DNA of 64,000 nucleotides, from positions 1,580,501-1,644,500 of the forward strand of contig NZ_CP058350.1 of NCBI RefSeq assembly GCF_005860795.2, read 5' to 3'. This DNA is from Peteryoungia desertarenae. Lineage in GTDB: Bacteria; Pseudomonadota; Alphaproteobacteria; Rhizobiales; Rhizobiaceae. Below are positions 54,161 through 63,113 of this stretch, one piece after another. The notes beneath the pieces are model-generated. The model saw only the letters and a program-made list of their open reading frames with translations, was not told the DNA's origin and searched no databases. Within the stretch, counting starts at the first letter, position 1. The number at the start of each line of letters is the position of its first letter. The position numbers and the translations under genes were made by a program.

Positions 54161-54189
54161 AAAAAAGCGCGGTGCGCAGGGCACCGTGC
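54161..54189 (-). terminator. Terminator of the transporter/SDR operon
   Basis: On the minus strand GCACGGTGC (54189-54181) pairs with GCACCGCGC (54075 side: 54175-54167), one mismatch, followed by six T residues (54161-54166). It lies 33 bp after the SDR stop codon and separates this operon from the ribB riboswitch. Confidence 0.75.
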
Positions 54190-54221
54190 AGGCTTGGGAG
54201 TTTAAACTTGGCGGGAAGCTG

Positions 54222-55010
54222 TCACCAGCAGCAGAAACCTCCATCAACCAGAAGATCGACACCCGTGACAAAGCTCGCGGCACCGGAAAGTAGAAAGACC
54301 GCCGGACCTACCATCTCGTCCACCGTCGCCATCCGCTGCATTGGAGTCTGCTCCTCAAACAGTTTGGTCTGGTGCACCATCTCGGGGCGGGTGTTCATCG
54401 GTGTCGCCGTATAGCCGGGGCTGATCGTGTTGACCCGGATACCGCGCCCCACCCATTCCATCGCCATAGACTTGGACATATGGATGACGCCGGCCTTGGA
54501 AGCATTGTAGTGGCATTGGTTGAGCCCGCGATTGACGATGACGCCCGACATGGACGCGATGTTGACGATCGATCCGCGTCCGTTCTTCAGCATGGCACGG
54601 GCTTCCGCTTGGCAGGAAAGGAAGACGCCCTTCAGGTTGATATCCATCATCGTCTGAAACTGCGCTTCTTCCATCTCTTCGGCCGGATTGGCATTGGCGA
54701 TGCCTGCCGCATTGACGGCAAGCGTCAGCGGGCCGAGTTCGGCCTCCGTCCGGGAAACGGCATCGTTCAAGGAGGCGGATTGTGTCACGTCCGCCGCGAT
54801 TTCGATGCTACGCCGGCCTGCGGCTTTGACATGGCGCGCCGTCGTCGCCAGCCCGTCATCGGTGCGGCGATCCAGAAGCGCAACATCTGCGCCGCATTGA
54901 GCAAGGCCGATCGCAATTCGCTGGCCGATGCCGCTGCCGGCCCCTGTCACCAAAGCGACATTGCCTGAGAGATCAAAGAGTCTCGGGGCGTTCAAAGTCA
55001 TGTCCGACAT
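54222..55010 (-). CDS. Short-chain dehydrogenase/reductase (last gene of the importer operon)
   Basis: 262 residues. The NAD(P) motif VTGAGSGIGQRIA (TGxxxGxG) is near residue 22, NAAG follows, and the catalytic serine and YxxxK are in VNIASMSGVIVN and CHYNASKAG. The C-terminus ends GVDLLVDGGFCCW, as in polyol and sugar dehydrogenases of the classical SDR type. It lies 17 bp after the ABC ATPase gene, so it probably oxidises the imported compound, for instance a polyol to a ketose. The substrate is not known. Confidence 0.88.
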   Translation of the reverse strand: MSDMTLNAPRLFDLSGNVALVTGAGSGIGQRIAIGLAQCGADVALLDRRTDDGLATTARHVKAAGRRSIEIAADVTQSASLNDAVSRTEAELGPLTLAVNAAGIANANPAEEMEEAQFQTMMDINLKGVFLSCQAEARAMLKNGRGSIVNIASMSGVIVNRGLNQCHYNASKAGVIHMSKSMAMEWVGRGIRVNTISPGYTATPMNTRPEMVHQTKLFEEQTPMQRMATVDEMVGPAVFLLSGAASFVTGVDLLVDGGFCCW

Positions 55011-55027
55011 GGTATTTCTCCTGCAAT

Positions 55028-56521
55028 TCAGATCGTGGCCAGTTCCATGACCGACACATCATTGGCGTCCTCGCGGTCGAGAATGCCCGCTTGTTTTCCC
55101 TGAGCCATTACCATGATCCGATTAGAGACTCCGAGAACCTCTTCCAGATCCGAGCTGACCACGATGACGGCGATGCCTTGGCGAGCGAGTTCCATTATGG
55201 TGTCGTAGATTGATGAACGCGCGCCGACATCAATGCCCCGCGTCGGCTCATCAAGGACGACAACCCTGGGATTCCTAGCCAGCCACTTGGCCAGAACAAC
55301 CTTCTGCTGGTTGCCACCCGAAAGCTCGCCTGCATTCTGCTCGCCGCGCCCCTTAACGCCGAACTTCTTGATGTAGTCGTTGGCGAATTGGCTCAGCCGC
55401 TTGGAGGTTATCCAGCCGGCCTTCGAGACGGCGTCGAAATTGGCGTAGCCGATGTTTTCCGTGATGGAGTGTTCGAGAACGAGGCCCTGTAGCTTGCGGT
55501 CTTCCGGCACAAGGACAATGCCATTGCGGATTGCGTCGCTGGGCGATCGCGGAGTGATCACCGCGCCGTCGAGCACCACGTCGCCGGTCGCGATCGGGTC
55601 CGCCCCCGTGATCGCGCGAACGAGTTCGGTCCGGCCCGCACCCACCAGACCTGCAATCCCAAAGACTTCGCCGCGCTTTACAGTAAAATCAATGTTGCTG
55701 AATGTGCCAGATGGAGAGGACAGTCCACGCACCTCGAGCATGATGTCGTCGGACGGAACAGGCACCGGGGGGAACATACGATCCAGTGAGCGGCCAACCA
55801 TGGCCTCTACAATGGTGCGTACTGGGACGTCACCTCTGCCAAATTCCTGCACCTTTGCTCCGTCACGCATGACCACGATGCGGTCAGCAATCTGACGAAT
55901 TTCTTCAAGTCTGTGGGAGATGTAGATGATGCCAACGCCGTCAGCCTTCAGGCGTTCGATCTGGCGGAAGAGAAGTTGTGTTTCTTCGCCTCCGAGTGCT
56001 GCTGTGGGCTCGTCGAGAATGAGCAGGCGAGCGTTCAGCGTCAGCGCCTTGGCGATTTCGATCAACTGCTGCTTGGCGGTGGACAGGCCCTCCACAAGGC
56101 GCCGAGGCGATACGTCGAGACCCAACCTCTGAAGGCCCGCATGGGCACGCTCTTCCATAGCCTGACGGTCGATGCGTCCGCCCCTGGTCAGATAGCGACC
56201 AACGAAGACATTTTCGGCGATCGAGAGTTGCGGCAGGAGTTTCAGCTCCTGATGGATCATGCCGACACCGGCATCCATGGCAGCGCGCGGTGTGGCAGGC
56301 GCATAAGGCGCGCCAAACCACGACATTGAGCCGGCAGTTGGCTGAACGGCGCCGGAGATAATCTTAGAAAGGGTCGATTTCCCGGCGCCGTTTTCGCCGA
56401 GCAGCGCCACGACTTCACCCGCTCTCACATCAAGGTCGATGCCATGCAGGACCTCAAGTGATCCGTAGACCTTGCGGATCTGCCGGAGCGAGAGGATGGG
56501 AGGGAGGTCATTGGCAGTCAT
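55028..56521 (-). CDS. Sugar ABC transporter, double ATPase (RbsA/XylG type)
   Basis: 497 residues with two ABC modules. The first has GENGAGKSTLSK (near residue 41) and LLILDEPTAALGG. The second has the degenerate P-loop GLVGAGRTELVR (near 290), LSGGNQQKVVLAKWL and VVVLDEPTRGIDVGA. This tandem form belongs to carbohydrate uptake type 2 importers for monosaccharides and polyols. It is flanked by its binding protein gene (21 bp upstream) and the SDR gene. Confidence 0.94.
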   Translation of the reverse strand: MTANDLPPILSLRQIRKVYGSLEVLHGIDLDVRAGEVVALLGENGAGKSTLSKIISGAVQPTAGSMSWFGAPYAPATPRAAMDAGVGMIHQELKLLPQLSIAENVFVGRYLTRGGRIDRQAMEERAHAGLQRLGLDVSPRRLVEGLSTAKQQLIEIAKALTLNARLLILDEPTAALGGEETQLLFRQIERLKADGVGIIYISHRLEEIRQIADRIVVMRDGAKVQEFGRGDVPVRTIVEAMVGRSLDRMFPPVPVPSDDIMLEVRGLSSPSGTFSNIDFTVKRGEVFGIAGLVGAGRTELVRAITGADPIATGDVVLDGAVITPRSPSDAIRNGIVLVPEDRKLQGLVLEHSITENIGYANFDAVSKAGWITSKRLSQFANDYIKKFGVKGRGEQNAGELSGGNQQKVVLAKWLARNPRVVVLDEPTRGIDVGARSSIYDTIMELARQGIAVIVVSSDLEEVLGVSNRIMVMAQGKQAGILDREDANDVSVMELATI

Positions 56522-56542
56522 GGCGCTGTCTTCCGGTCGTGA

Positions 56543-57478
56543 TTAAGGGTGCTCGGCGACGAACTTCGCGGCATTCTCCGGAGTTGTCAGGAAGCCCGGA
56601 AGGAGTTGTTCCGCCGGCAGAGTTTCGCCTGCAGCAAGCTTGATGGCGCTGTCGACCGCGAGGCGGCCGATGCCGCGAACCTGCTGTGTTGCGGTAGCAT
56701 CGAAGCCGCCTTCAGCAAGGATCGGCAGGGCCGTAGTGTCACCGTCGAAGCCTCCCACGTAAACGCGCTGCGACACGCCAGAGACCTTGACTGCTTGTGC
56801 GGCACCGAGAGCCAGACCGTCAGCCTGTGCGAAGATCAACGAGACGTCCGGATGAGCCTGCAGCAGGTTCTGGCCAATGTTGAGACCTTCGGCCTGTGAC
56901 CACTGCTCGCTCCACTGCTGAGCCACCAGCTCGACACCCGAATTCTCCTCGATCGCCTTCATGCAGCCCTTTGTGCGCTCGACTTCAGGGGTGGTGCCCT
57001 TCTGGCCGTGAATCATGATCATCTTGCCCTGGCCGCCAGCGAGACCAATGATGTGCTTGCAGACTTCGTAGGCCGAAGTCGCGTTGTCGGTTGCGATGAA
57101 GGTGTCGCCGGGGGCGCCTTCAGCATTGCGGTCAACGTTGACGACGGGGATGCCAGCTTCCTTGGCAAGACGTGTCGGAACGGCAGCAGCGGCGGCGCCG
57201 GCTGGAATGTAGATGAAGGCGTCGATGTCCTGCGTAAGAAGATCCTGAACCTGGCTGACCTGGGTCGCGCTGTCATTTTTGGCGTCTACGGTGATGACTT
57301 CGATGCCCTTTTCTTTGGCATAGGCTTCGACGCCGATCTTGATTTGGTTGAAGTAGTCGGCCTGCAGGTTCGACACGGCGAGCCCGATCTTCTTCACCTC
57401 TTCGGCGGAAGCGCCGAGTGGGTTGAGAGCCGTAGTCGCCAGTGCGGCGGCGGCGAAAAGCATGGTTTTGAGTTTCAT
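56543..57478 (-). CDS. Sugar ABC transporter, periplasmic binding protein (RbsB type)
   Basis: 311 residues from the ATG at 57478 (GGAGGAG upstream). The signal peptide MKLKTMLFAAAALATTALNP is cut near ASA. VKKIGLAVSNLQADYFNQIK and the hinge segment GVSQRVYVGGFDGDTTALPI are those of ribose/autoinducer-type periplasmic binding proteins (peripla_BP_4). It decides the substrate range of the operon; the ligand cannot be read from sequence alone. Confidence 0.93.
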   Translation of the reverse strand: MKLKTMLFAAAALATTALNPLGASAEEVKKIGLAVSNLQADYFNQIKIGVEAYAKEKGIEVITVDAKNDSATQVSQVQDLLTQDIDAFIYIPAGAAAAAVPTRLAKEAGIPVVNVDRNAEGAPGDTFIATDNATSAYEVCKHIIGLAGGQGKMIMIHGQKGTTPEVERTKGCMKAIEENSGVELVAQQWSEQWSQAEGLNIGQNLLQAHPDVSLIFAQADGLALGAAQAVKVSGVSQRVYVGGFDGDTTALPILAEGGFDATATQQVRGIGRLAVDSAIKLAAGETLPAEQLLPGFLTTPENAAKFVAEHP

Positions 57479-57596
57479 GGTAGATCTCCTCCGTTGTTTC
57501 GGCACCCCGCTACCATCGCAGGACCGAAGGTTTGCCCGGCTTTCGCCCGGCGGTGAACTGGCGGGCTATCCGCCAAACTGGTGTCTGTCCGACGCG

Positions 57597-58571
57597 TCAC
57601 TTCCTCTTGATGGCTTCGGCTGCGACAGCAAGTGCGATAACAACGCCGATAACGACGGCCTGCGTGAAGGGCGAGACACCGAGAAGGTTCAACCCATTCC
57701 GCAGCACGCCGATGATCAAGACGCCGATGATTGTTCCAAGAATGCCGCCCTTGCCGCCGCTGAGACTCGTTCCGCCGATAACGACGGCCGCGATTGTGTC
57801 CAGCTCATAGGAAACGCCGGCAGTCGGCTGGACCGAGTCCAGGCGCATAGCGAGAACCACGCCCGCCAGACCGGCAAGCAGCCCAGACACCACGTAGACG
57901 CCGATGGTGTAGAGGTTAACGTTAATCCCCGCGAGCCGGGCGACTTCTTGATTCCCGCCGATCGCGTAAAGTGAACGTCCGCCAGACGTGTAGCGCAGAT
58001 AGAGCCAGCCGAGCACGAAAACGACCAGCATGACCGCAACAGTTAAGGTCAGGAATCCGCCGTAGCGCGTGTAGGCGAGCAAGCTGAACCAAGAGGGAAA
58101 GCCGACGATCTGCTGACCGTCAGTGATCATATTGGCCAATCCGCGCGCAACCGACATCATCGCCAGCGTGGCGATGAAGGCCGGCACCCCGAGCGCAGTG
58201 ATCAAGATGCCAGAGACCGCTCCTGTGGCGGCGGCGACGCCAAGGGCAAGAAGGATGCCGACAGGCAGGGGAAGCCCAACCTGGTTGGCCAGGTAACCCA
58301 TAACCATCATCGTCAGTGCGAGTACCGACCCAACGGCCAGATCGATGCCGCCGATCAGGATGACCATCGTCATGCCGACCGCCATGATGCCAAGCACCGT
58401 CACCTGATCGAGGATGTTCAGCAGGTTGCGTGCCGACATGAACTTGTCGGTGGCAAACGAAAGGAAGATGCAAAGCAGGATCAAACCGATCAATGGACCG
58501 GTGGTACCCCTGAGTGCCGCCATGGCACTCGCTCCAGCGCCGCGCTCTTGGTCTGTCGCTGATATCGACAT
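57597..58571 (-). CDS. Sugar ABC transporter, permease (RbsC type)
   Basis: 324 residues with about eight to ten membrane helices. GIMAVGMTMVILIGGIDLAV followed by GSVLALTMMVMGYLANQVG is the conserved RbsC/XylH segment, and AAVVIGGTSLSGGKGGILGT is the conserved C-terminal block. GGGAGG lies 5 bases before the ATG. It is the first gene of the leftward operon and is divergent from the transketolase operon. Confidence 0.94.
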   Translation of the reverse strand: MSISATDQERGAGASAMAALRGTTGPLIGLILLCIFLSFATDKFMSARNLLNILDQVTVLGIMAVGMTMVILIGGIDLAVGSVLALTMMVMGYLANQVGLPLPVGILLALGVAAATGAVSGILITALGVPAFIATLAMMSVARGLANMITDGQQIVGFPSWFSLLAYTRYGGFLTLTVAVMLVVFVLGWLYLRYTSGGRSLYAIGGNQEVARLAGINVNLYTIGVYVVSGLLAGLAGVVLAMRLDSVQPTAGVSYELDTIAAVVIGGTSLSGGKGGILGTIIGVLIIGVLRNGLNLLGVSPFTQAVVIGVVIALAVAAEAIKRK

Positions 58572-58599
58572 CCATGCCTCCCGTTCTGCTCCAGCAACT

Positions 58600-58762
58600 T
58601 TATGCCGGCATAATTATTCATTGCTGTCTGTAAATTCGTAGCGTAGGCCTCTGGCTGCTGTCAACTGCTCCGATGACCCAGTTGAGCAAATTTAATTTCC
58701 CCAATCCCGCTTGACAGAAAACCATCTGGTGCAATTATATGAGCGACGGTATATTTATTCAC
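58600..58762. promoter_or_regulatory. Divergent control region of the two catabolic operons
   Basis: Contains a 14-bp perfect palindrome TTATGCCGGCATAA (58600-58613), 29 bp before the permease start, and TTTATTCAC (58754-58762), 12 bp before the transketolase start. TTTATTCAC is the reverse complement of GTGAATAAA within the palindrome at 62078-62101 next to the SorC-type regulator gene, so both may be sites for that regulator. Confidence 0.45.
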
Positions 58763-58774
58763 AATGAGGTTTCC

Positions 58775-59587
58775 ATGCAGCCGAATGATCTTGACCGCAT
58801 CGCAAGGCAGATCCGCCTTCGCGATCTCCAGGCGGTCTACGAAGCGGGCGCTGGCCATATCGGTGGCGAGATGTCAGCAATCGACATCCTCACAGCGCTG
58901 TATTTTCAGGTCCTCAGGATCTGGCCGGATCAGCCAAGGCATCCGGAGCGCGATCGTTTCGTGCTGTCCAAGGGGCATGTCGCGCTGGCATTTTACGTGA
59001 CGCTCGCGAAGCGTGGCTTCTTCCCCGAGGAGGAGATTTCAACATTCCTCAAGCCACATTCGCGTCTCAATGGGCATCCCAATTGTAACAAGGTTCCTGG
59101 CGTTGAAACCAATACAGGACCCCTTGGCCATGGCCTGCCGGTCGCAGTGGGTATGGCGAAGGCAGCCAAGTTGACCGGCGCTGCTTATCGCACCTACGTC
59201 CTGACTGGTGACGGCGAGATGCAGGAAGGCTCTAACTGGGAAGCCATTTCCTCGGCCGCCCAGTTCGGTCTCGATAACTTGACCCTGATCATCGACCACA
59301 ACCGTTTTCAGCAGGGTGCGGCCTTGAGCGACACCAATAACATGGCACCCTTTGGCTCCAAGCTTCAGGCTTTCGGCTGGGATGTTACGGAGATCAACGG
59401 CAACGCCATGTCAGAAATCGTGCCGGCGCTGCAGCACCGCTCTGATCGTCCACACTGCATTGTCGCTCACACGAATAAGGGCCACGGCATTTCCTTCATG
59501 CAGGACCGCGTTGATTGGCACCACAAGGTGCCGAACGCCGAACAATACAAAATCGCTCTCGCCGAGCTCTCGGAGGTGCTGCGATGA
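58775..59587 (+). CDS. Transketolase, N-terminal (TPP-binding) subunit
   Basis: 270 residues from the ATG at 58775, preceded by GAGG; the frame opens at 58739 without support. The thiamine diphosphate motif GDGEMQEGSNWEAISSAAQF is followed by LDNLTLIIDHNRFQ, and KGHVALAFY is present near residue 70. It is half of a split transketolase; the C-terminal half overlaps it by 4 bp. Split transketolases are frequent in specialised sugar pathways, such as apulose 4-phosphate cleavage in apiose catabolism, rather than in the central pentose phosphate cycle. Confidence 0.93.
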   Translation: MQPNDLDRIARQIRLRDLQAVYEAGAGHIGGEMSAIDILTALYFQVLRIWPDQPRHPERDRFVLSKGHVALAFYVTLAKRGFFPEEEISTFLKPHSRLNGHPNCNKVPGVETNTGPLGHGLPVAVGMAKAAKLTGAAYRTYVLTGDGEMQEGSNWEAISSAAQFGLDNLTLIIDHNRFQQGAALSDTNNMAPFGSKLQAFGWDVTEINGNAMSEIVPALQHRSDRPHCIVAHTNKGHGISFMQDRVDWHHKVPNAEQYKIALAELSEVLR

Positions 59588-60552
59588 ACGCCGTGACCAT
59601 GACCGAAAAACTGCATGACTGCCGCGATGCCTTCGTCTCAGTGCTTGAGCGTCTTGGGGCTGAGAACTCTAAGGTCGTTGCTGTCTGTAATGATTCCGTC
59701 GGCTCCTCCAAGCTCGGTGGCTTCAAGTCGAAATGGCCCGAACGGCTAGTGAATGTCGGCATTGCCGAGCAGAATATGGTCGGCGTCGGTGCTGGCCTCG
59801 CCAATGGCGGCCTATTGCCCTTCGTCTGTGGAGCCTCGTGCTTCCTGACTGGGCGCTCGCTTGAGCAGGTTAAAGCCGACATTGCCTATTCGAATGCCAA
59901 TGTGAAGCTCGTCGGCATTTCCTCGGGCATGGCCTATGGCGAACTTGGGCCGACCCATCACTCCATTGAGGATTTTGCCTGGATGCGGGTGCTACCCAAC
60001 CTCCCGGTGATTGCCCCGTGCGATTCAATAGAAACGGCAGCCGCGGTAGAATGGGCGGCGCGCTACGAAGGCCCGGTATTCCTGCGTCTGTCGCGCGTCG
60101 GCGTGCCGGATCTCCTTCCGCAGGGTCATGTCTTCGAGCCTGGCAAGGCCAATCTCCTGCGCGACGGAGACGCCGTCACATTGATCGCCAACGGCACCTT
60201 GACCCATCGTGCTATGAAGGCAGCCACGATTCTCGCGTCCCGCGGCATCGAGGCACGCGTGCTCAACATGGCGACCGTTCGCCCGATCGATGTGGACAGC
60301 ATTGTTGCGGCGGCTCGCGAAACCGGCGCCATCCTGACGGCCGAAGAACATTCGGTCTACGGTGGCCTTGGATCCGCGATTGCGGAAGTCGTTGTTGCTG
60401 AAGCTCCGGTGCCGATGAAGATCCTGGGGGTCCCTGGTATCTTTGCGCCAACGGGATCGGCGGAGTTCCTGCTCGATGAATTCGGCATGGCGCCTGAGGC
60501 CATGGCGAATGCTGCCGAAGAGCTGCTGGCGCGCAAGCGCGGGCGCAGCTAA
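59584..60552 (+). CDS. Transketolase, C-terminal subunit
   Basis: 322 residues from the ATG that overlaps the stop of the previous gene (ATGA). LVNVGIAEQNMVGVGAGLAN carries the conserved glutamate that activates thiamine diphosphate. GPTHHSIEDFAWMRVLPNLP and the C-terminal domain EARVLNMATVRPIDVDSI follow. Together with the N-terminal subunit it would move or release a two-carbon unit from a ketose phosphate. Confidence 0.93.
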   Translation: MNAVTMTEKLHDCRDAFVSVLERLGAENSKVVAVCNDSVGSSKLGGFKSKWPERLVNVGIAEQNMVGVGAGLANGGLLPFVCGASCFLTGRSLEQVKADIAYSNANVKLVGISSGMAYGELGPTHHSIEDFAWMRVLPNLPVIAPCDSIETAAAVEWAARYEGPVFLRLSRVGVPDLLPQGHVFEPGKANLLRDGDAVTLIANGTLTHRAMKAATILASRGIEARVLNMATVRPIDVDSIVAAARETGAILTAEEHSVYGGLGSAIAEVVVAEAPVPMKILGVPGIFAPTGSAEFLLDEFGMAPEAMANAAEELLARKRGRS

Positions 60553-60619
60553 CGGCTAATTCTCTCAAGGATGTCGCCGCATGATGCACGGCGGCATCTG
60601 ACCGCATCCGGAGCTCGAC

Positions 60620-62089
60620 ATGATCGCCGCCATTCTCGCTATCGACCAAGGGACCACCAACTCAAAGGCCGTACTCGTTTCGAGCGATGGCGTCATATTG
60701 GCGCGCGGGTCCTCGCCGGTCGGCATTTCGCATCCGCAGCCCGGCTGGGTGGAGCAGGACGCCAACCGTGTCTGGACTTCGGTGCTGGAAGCGATTGCGG
60801 TCTGCCTCATCGATGCGCCTCCGGTGTCCATCGCCGGGATTGCCATCTCTAACCAGCGCGAATCCGTGACCATCTGGGACGGTGAGACCGGTGAACCGCT
60901 CGGGCCAGTCGTTAGCTGGCAGTGCCGCCGCAGTGCACCGGTCTGTGCCGAGCTCAACGCCGCCGGTCATTCCGCCCGCGTCGAGTCACTTACCGGTCTG
61001 CCCATCGATCCGATGTTTCCCGGACCGAAAATGAAATGGCTCCTTGATAGCGCACCTGAAGGCAGGAAGCTCTGCCTCGGCACGATCGACTCCTGGCTTA
61101 TCCACCGCTTCACTGGAGGAAAGGTGCATGCCTGTGACGCCTCCAACGCCGCCCGCAGCCAGCTTCTCGACCTGAAGGAAATGGACTGGAGCGATGAGCT
61201 TTGCACCCTGTTCGGCGTGCCCAAAGCCTATCTGCCGCAAGTTCATGACAGTGCCTCGCACTTCGGGGAGACCTTTGGCGTGCCGGGGCTGCCGGATGGC
61301 ATTCCGGTGGCGGCCGCTATTGGTGACAGCCACGCCGCTCTCTTCGGTCATGGAGCCTTCGAACCCGGCGACGGAAAGGTCACTTTCGGCACTGGTTCTT
61401 CGATCATGACGACATTGCCGCATTTCATCGCGCCGCAGAACGGCATCACCACGACCATTGCCTGGTCGCTCGGCGGAACGCCCACCTATGCCTTCGAGGG
61501 CAATATTCTGGTCTCGGCCGCCTCGCTGCCGTGGATGGTGGAAATTCTCGGTCTCCCCGATGTCCAGGCGCTGGTCGATCTTGCGAAAACCGCGGAGCCG
61601 GAGGGACCGGGCTTCGTGCCGGCCTTTGTCGGTCTGGGTGCGCCCCACTGGCATGCCGATGCACGTGCCTTGTTCTCCGGGATCACGTTCAACACGACCC
61701 GTGCGCAGATGGCGCGTGCCGTGACCGACTCCATCAGTTTTCAGGTCCACGATGTCTTTAAGGCTATGGCGGCACAGTCTCCGGCGCCAATGGGCCGGCT
61801 GTTCGTGGATGGTGGGCCCAGCAAAAATACCTTCCTGATGCAATGCGTGGCCGATGCGCTTGTCCATCCGGTCATCCAATGCGATGCCGCCGAAGCCTCC
61901 GCGCTTGGTGCCGCCTATCTCGCGGGCCTGACCCTGGGTATCTGGGACAACCTGGAATCGATCAAGGCCTTGCCGCGCAAGACGACGACACTCGACGCAA
62001 AAAAGAGCGACTTCAGCAGGCGTCTGCTGGTCTGGGAAGATGCAATCTTCCGCTCGACCGTTACACCGACTTCATCTATGGGTGAATAA
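60620..62089 (+). CDS. FGGY-family carbohydrate kinase
   Basis: 489 residues. AILAIDQGTTNSKAVLVSSD is the ATPase-fold start (glycerol kinase-like DQGTTNSK), GDSHAALFGHG and FGTGSSIMTTL are the phosphate loops, and DAAEASALGAAYLAGLTLGI ends the C-terminal lobe. Members phosphorylate glycerol, xylulose, erythritol, apulose and related sugars. The position directly behind a split transketolase suggests the product is the ketose phosphate that transketolase cleaves. Its stop codon lies inside a palindrome that precedes the regulator gene. Confidence 0.92.
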   Translation: MIAAILAIDQGTTNSKAVLVSSDGVILARGSSPVGISHPQPGWVEQDANRVWTSVLEAIAVCLIDAPPVSIAGIAISNQRESVTIWDGETGEPLGPVVSWQCRRSAPVCAELNAAGHSARVESLTGLPIDPMFPGPKMKWLLDSAPEGRKLCLGTIDSWLIHRFTGGKVHACDASNAARSQLLDLKEMDWSDELCTLFGVPKAYLPQVHDSASHFGETFGVPGLPDGIPVAAAIGDSHAALFGHGAFEPGDGKVTFGTGSSIMTTLPHFIAPQNGITTTIAWSLGGTPTYAFEGNILVSAASLPWMVEILGLPDVQALVDLAKTAEPEGPGFVPAFVGLGAPHWHADARALFSGITFNTTRAQMARAVTDSISFQVHDVFKAMAAQSPAPMGRLFVDGGPSKNTFLMQCVADALVHPVIQCDAAEASALGAAYLAGLTLGIWDNLESIKALPRKTTTLDAKKSDFSRRLLVWEDAIFRSTVTPTSSMGE

Positions 62090-62101
62090 AAATTCACCCA
62101 T
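62078..62101. promoter_or_regulatory. Perfect palindrome between kinase and SorC-type regulator genes
   Basis: ATGGGTGAAT (62078-62087) and ATTCACCCAT (62092-62101) are perfect reverse complements around AAAA. It overlaps the last codons of the kinase and ends 11 bp before the regulator start. It may be an operator for autoregulation, or an mRNA hairpin next to the ribosome site GGAGGGG. Confidence 0.55.
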
Positions 62102-62112
62102 CGGAGGGGTTC

Positions 62113-63063
62113 ATGGGACGTCTCAACGAGCTTCGACTTATTGCCCGAGTCGCACAGATGTATCACGCCGAAGGCAAGCGGCAGGCCGAGATTGCCGAGA
62201 TCATGCATATGTCTCAGGCTACTGTTTCGCGCATGTTGAAGCGCGCGGAGATGGAAGGGATCGTCAGAACGACGATCATTCCCCCGCCCGGGACCTTTGC
62301 CGAGCTGGAAATGGCGCTGCGTGATCGTTACGGCCTGACAGAGGCGATCGTCATCGACTGCTCGGAAGACCGTGGTGGTGCGATTATGGCCCGCATAGGC
62401 GAGGCGGCTGCGCACTTCGTCGAAGTGACCCTGCAGCAGGATGAAATCATTGGCGTGTCCAGTTGGAGCCAGACCATTCTTCGCATGGTTGACAACATTC
62501 ATCCGCTGAAGACGGGGCGCGCGAAATACATCGTTCAGATCTTGGGCGGCATGGGCGAGGCCTCGGTTCAGACGCATGCCACCCAGCTTACTGCAAGGCT
62601 TGCAAAGCTCACCGGCGGTGAGCCGCGCCTGCTGCTTGTCCAGGGCATCACCTCGTCCCGGGAGGCAAAGCTGGTGATGCTGGCTGACCCGGTCGTGCGT
62701 GGCACGATGGACCTGTTCGGCCGTCTGACGCTCGCCATCATCGGTATCGGCGCCGTCGAGCCGTCCGAGCTGCTGGCCCGCTCCGGCAACGTCTTCTCCC
62801 GCCAGGAGATGGCGATGCTGCACGACGCGGGAGCGGTCGGTGAAATCTCGTTCCGCTTTTACGACCGAGACGGCAAGCCGGTCGAGACCCCGCTCAACGA
62901 GCGCGTCATTGGCATTTCACTTGAGGAGCTGCGTAAGGCCGACAGAGTGATGGCGCTTGCCGGGGGAGAATCGAAGACTGAGGCGATCGCCGGTGCACTT
63001 AGGATGGGCATCATCGACGTCCTAGTTACGGACAAATTCACAGCGGCCCGTCTGACGGCCTGA
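62113..63063 (+). CDS. SorC/DeoR-type sugar-responsive regulator
   Basis: 316 residues. The N-terminal helix-turn-helix (RQAEIAEIMHMSQATVSRML, about residues 24-45) is followed by the sugar-phosphate-binding domain of SorC regulators (VLQILGGMGE-like YIVQILGGMGEASVQTHATQ, and VMALAGGESKTEAIAGALRM near the end). Such regulators, including EryD of erythritol pathways, sense a phosphorylated intermediate. It lies inside the operon and probably controls both divergent units. Confidence 0.9.
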   Translation: MGRLNELRLIARVAQMYHAEGKRQAEIAEIMHMSQATVSRMLKRAEMEGIVRTTIIPPPGTFAELEMALRDRYGLTEAIVIDCSEDRGGAIMARIGEAAAHFVEVTLQQDEIIGVSSWSQTILRMVDNIHPLKTGRAKYIVQILGGMGEASVQTHATQLTARLAKLTGGEPRLLLVQGITSSREAKLVMLADPVVRGTMDLFGRLTLAIIGIGAVEPSELLARSGNVFSRQEMAMLHDAGAVGEISFRFYDRDGKPVETPLNERVIGISLEELRKADRVMALAGGESKTEAIAGALRMGIIDVLVTDKFTAARLTA

Positions 63064-63113
63064 CCCGCTGCTGGCGGATTGTCGGATCGGCTGCATCAAT
63101 GAGGAGTAGGACT

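Noticed and set aside
62078..62101. Terminator behind the kinase gene
   Set aside because: The palindrome is followed by the regulator's ribosome site and not by a T run, so transcription probably continues.
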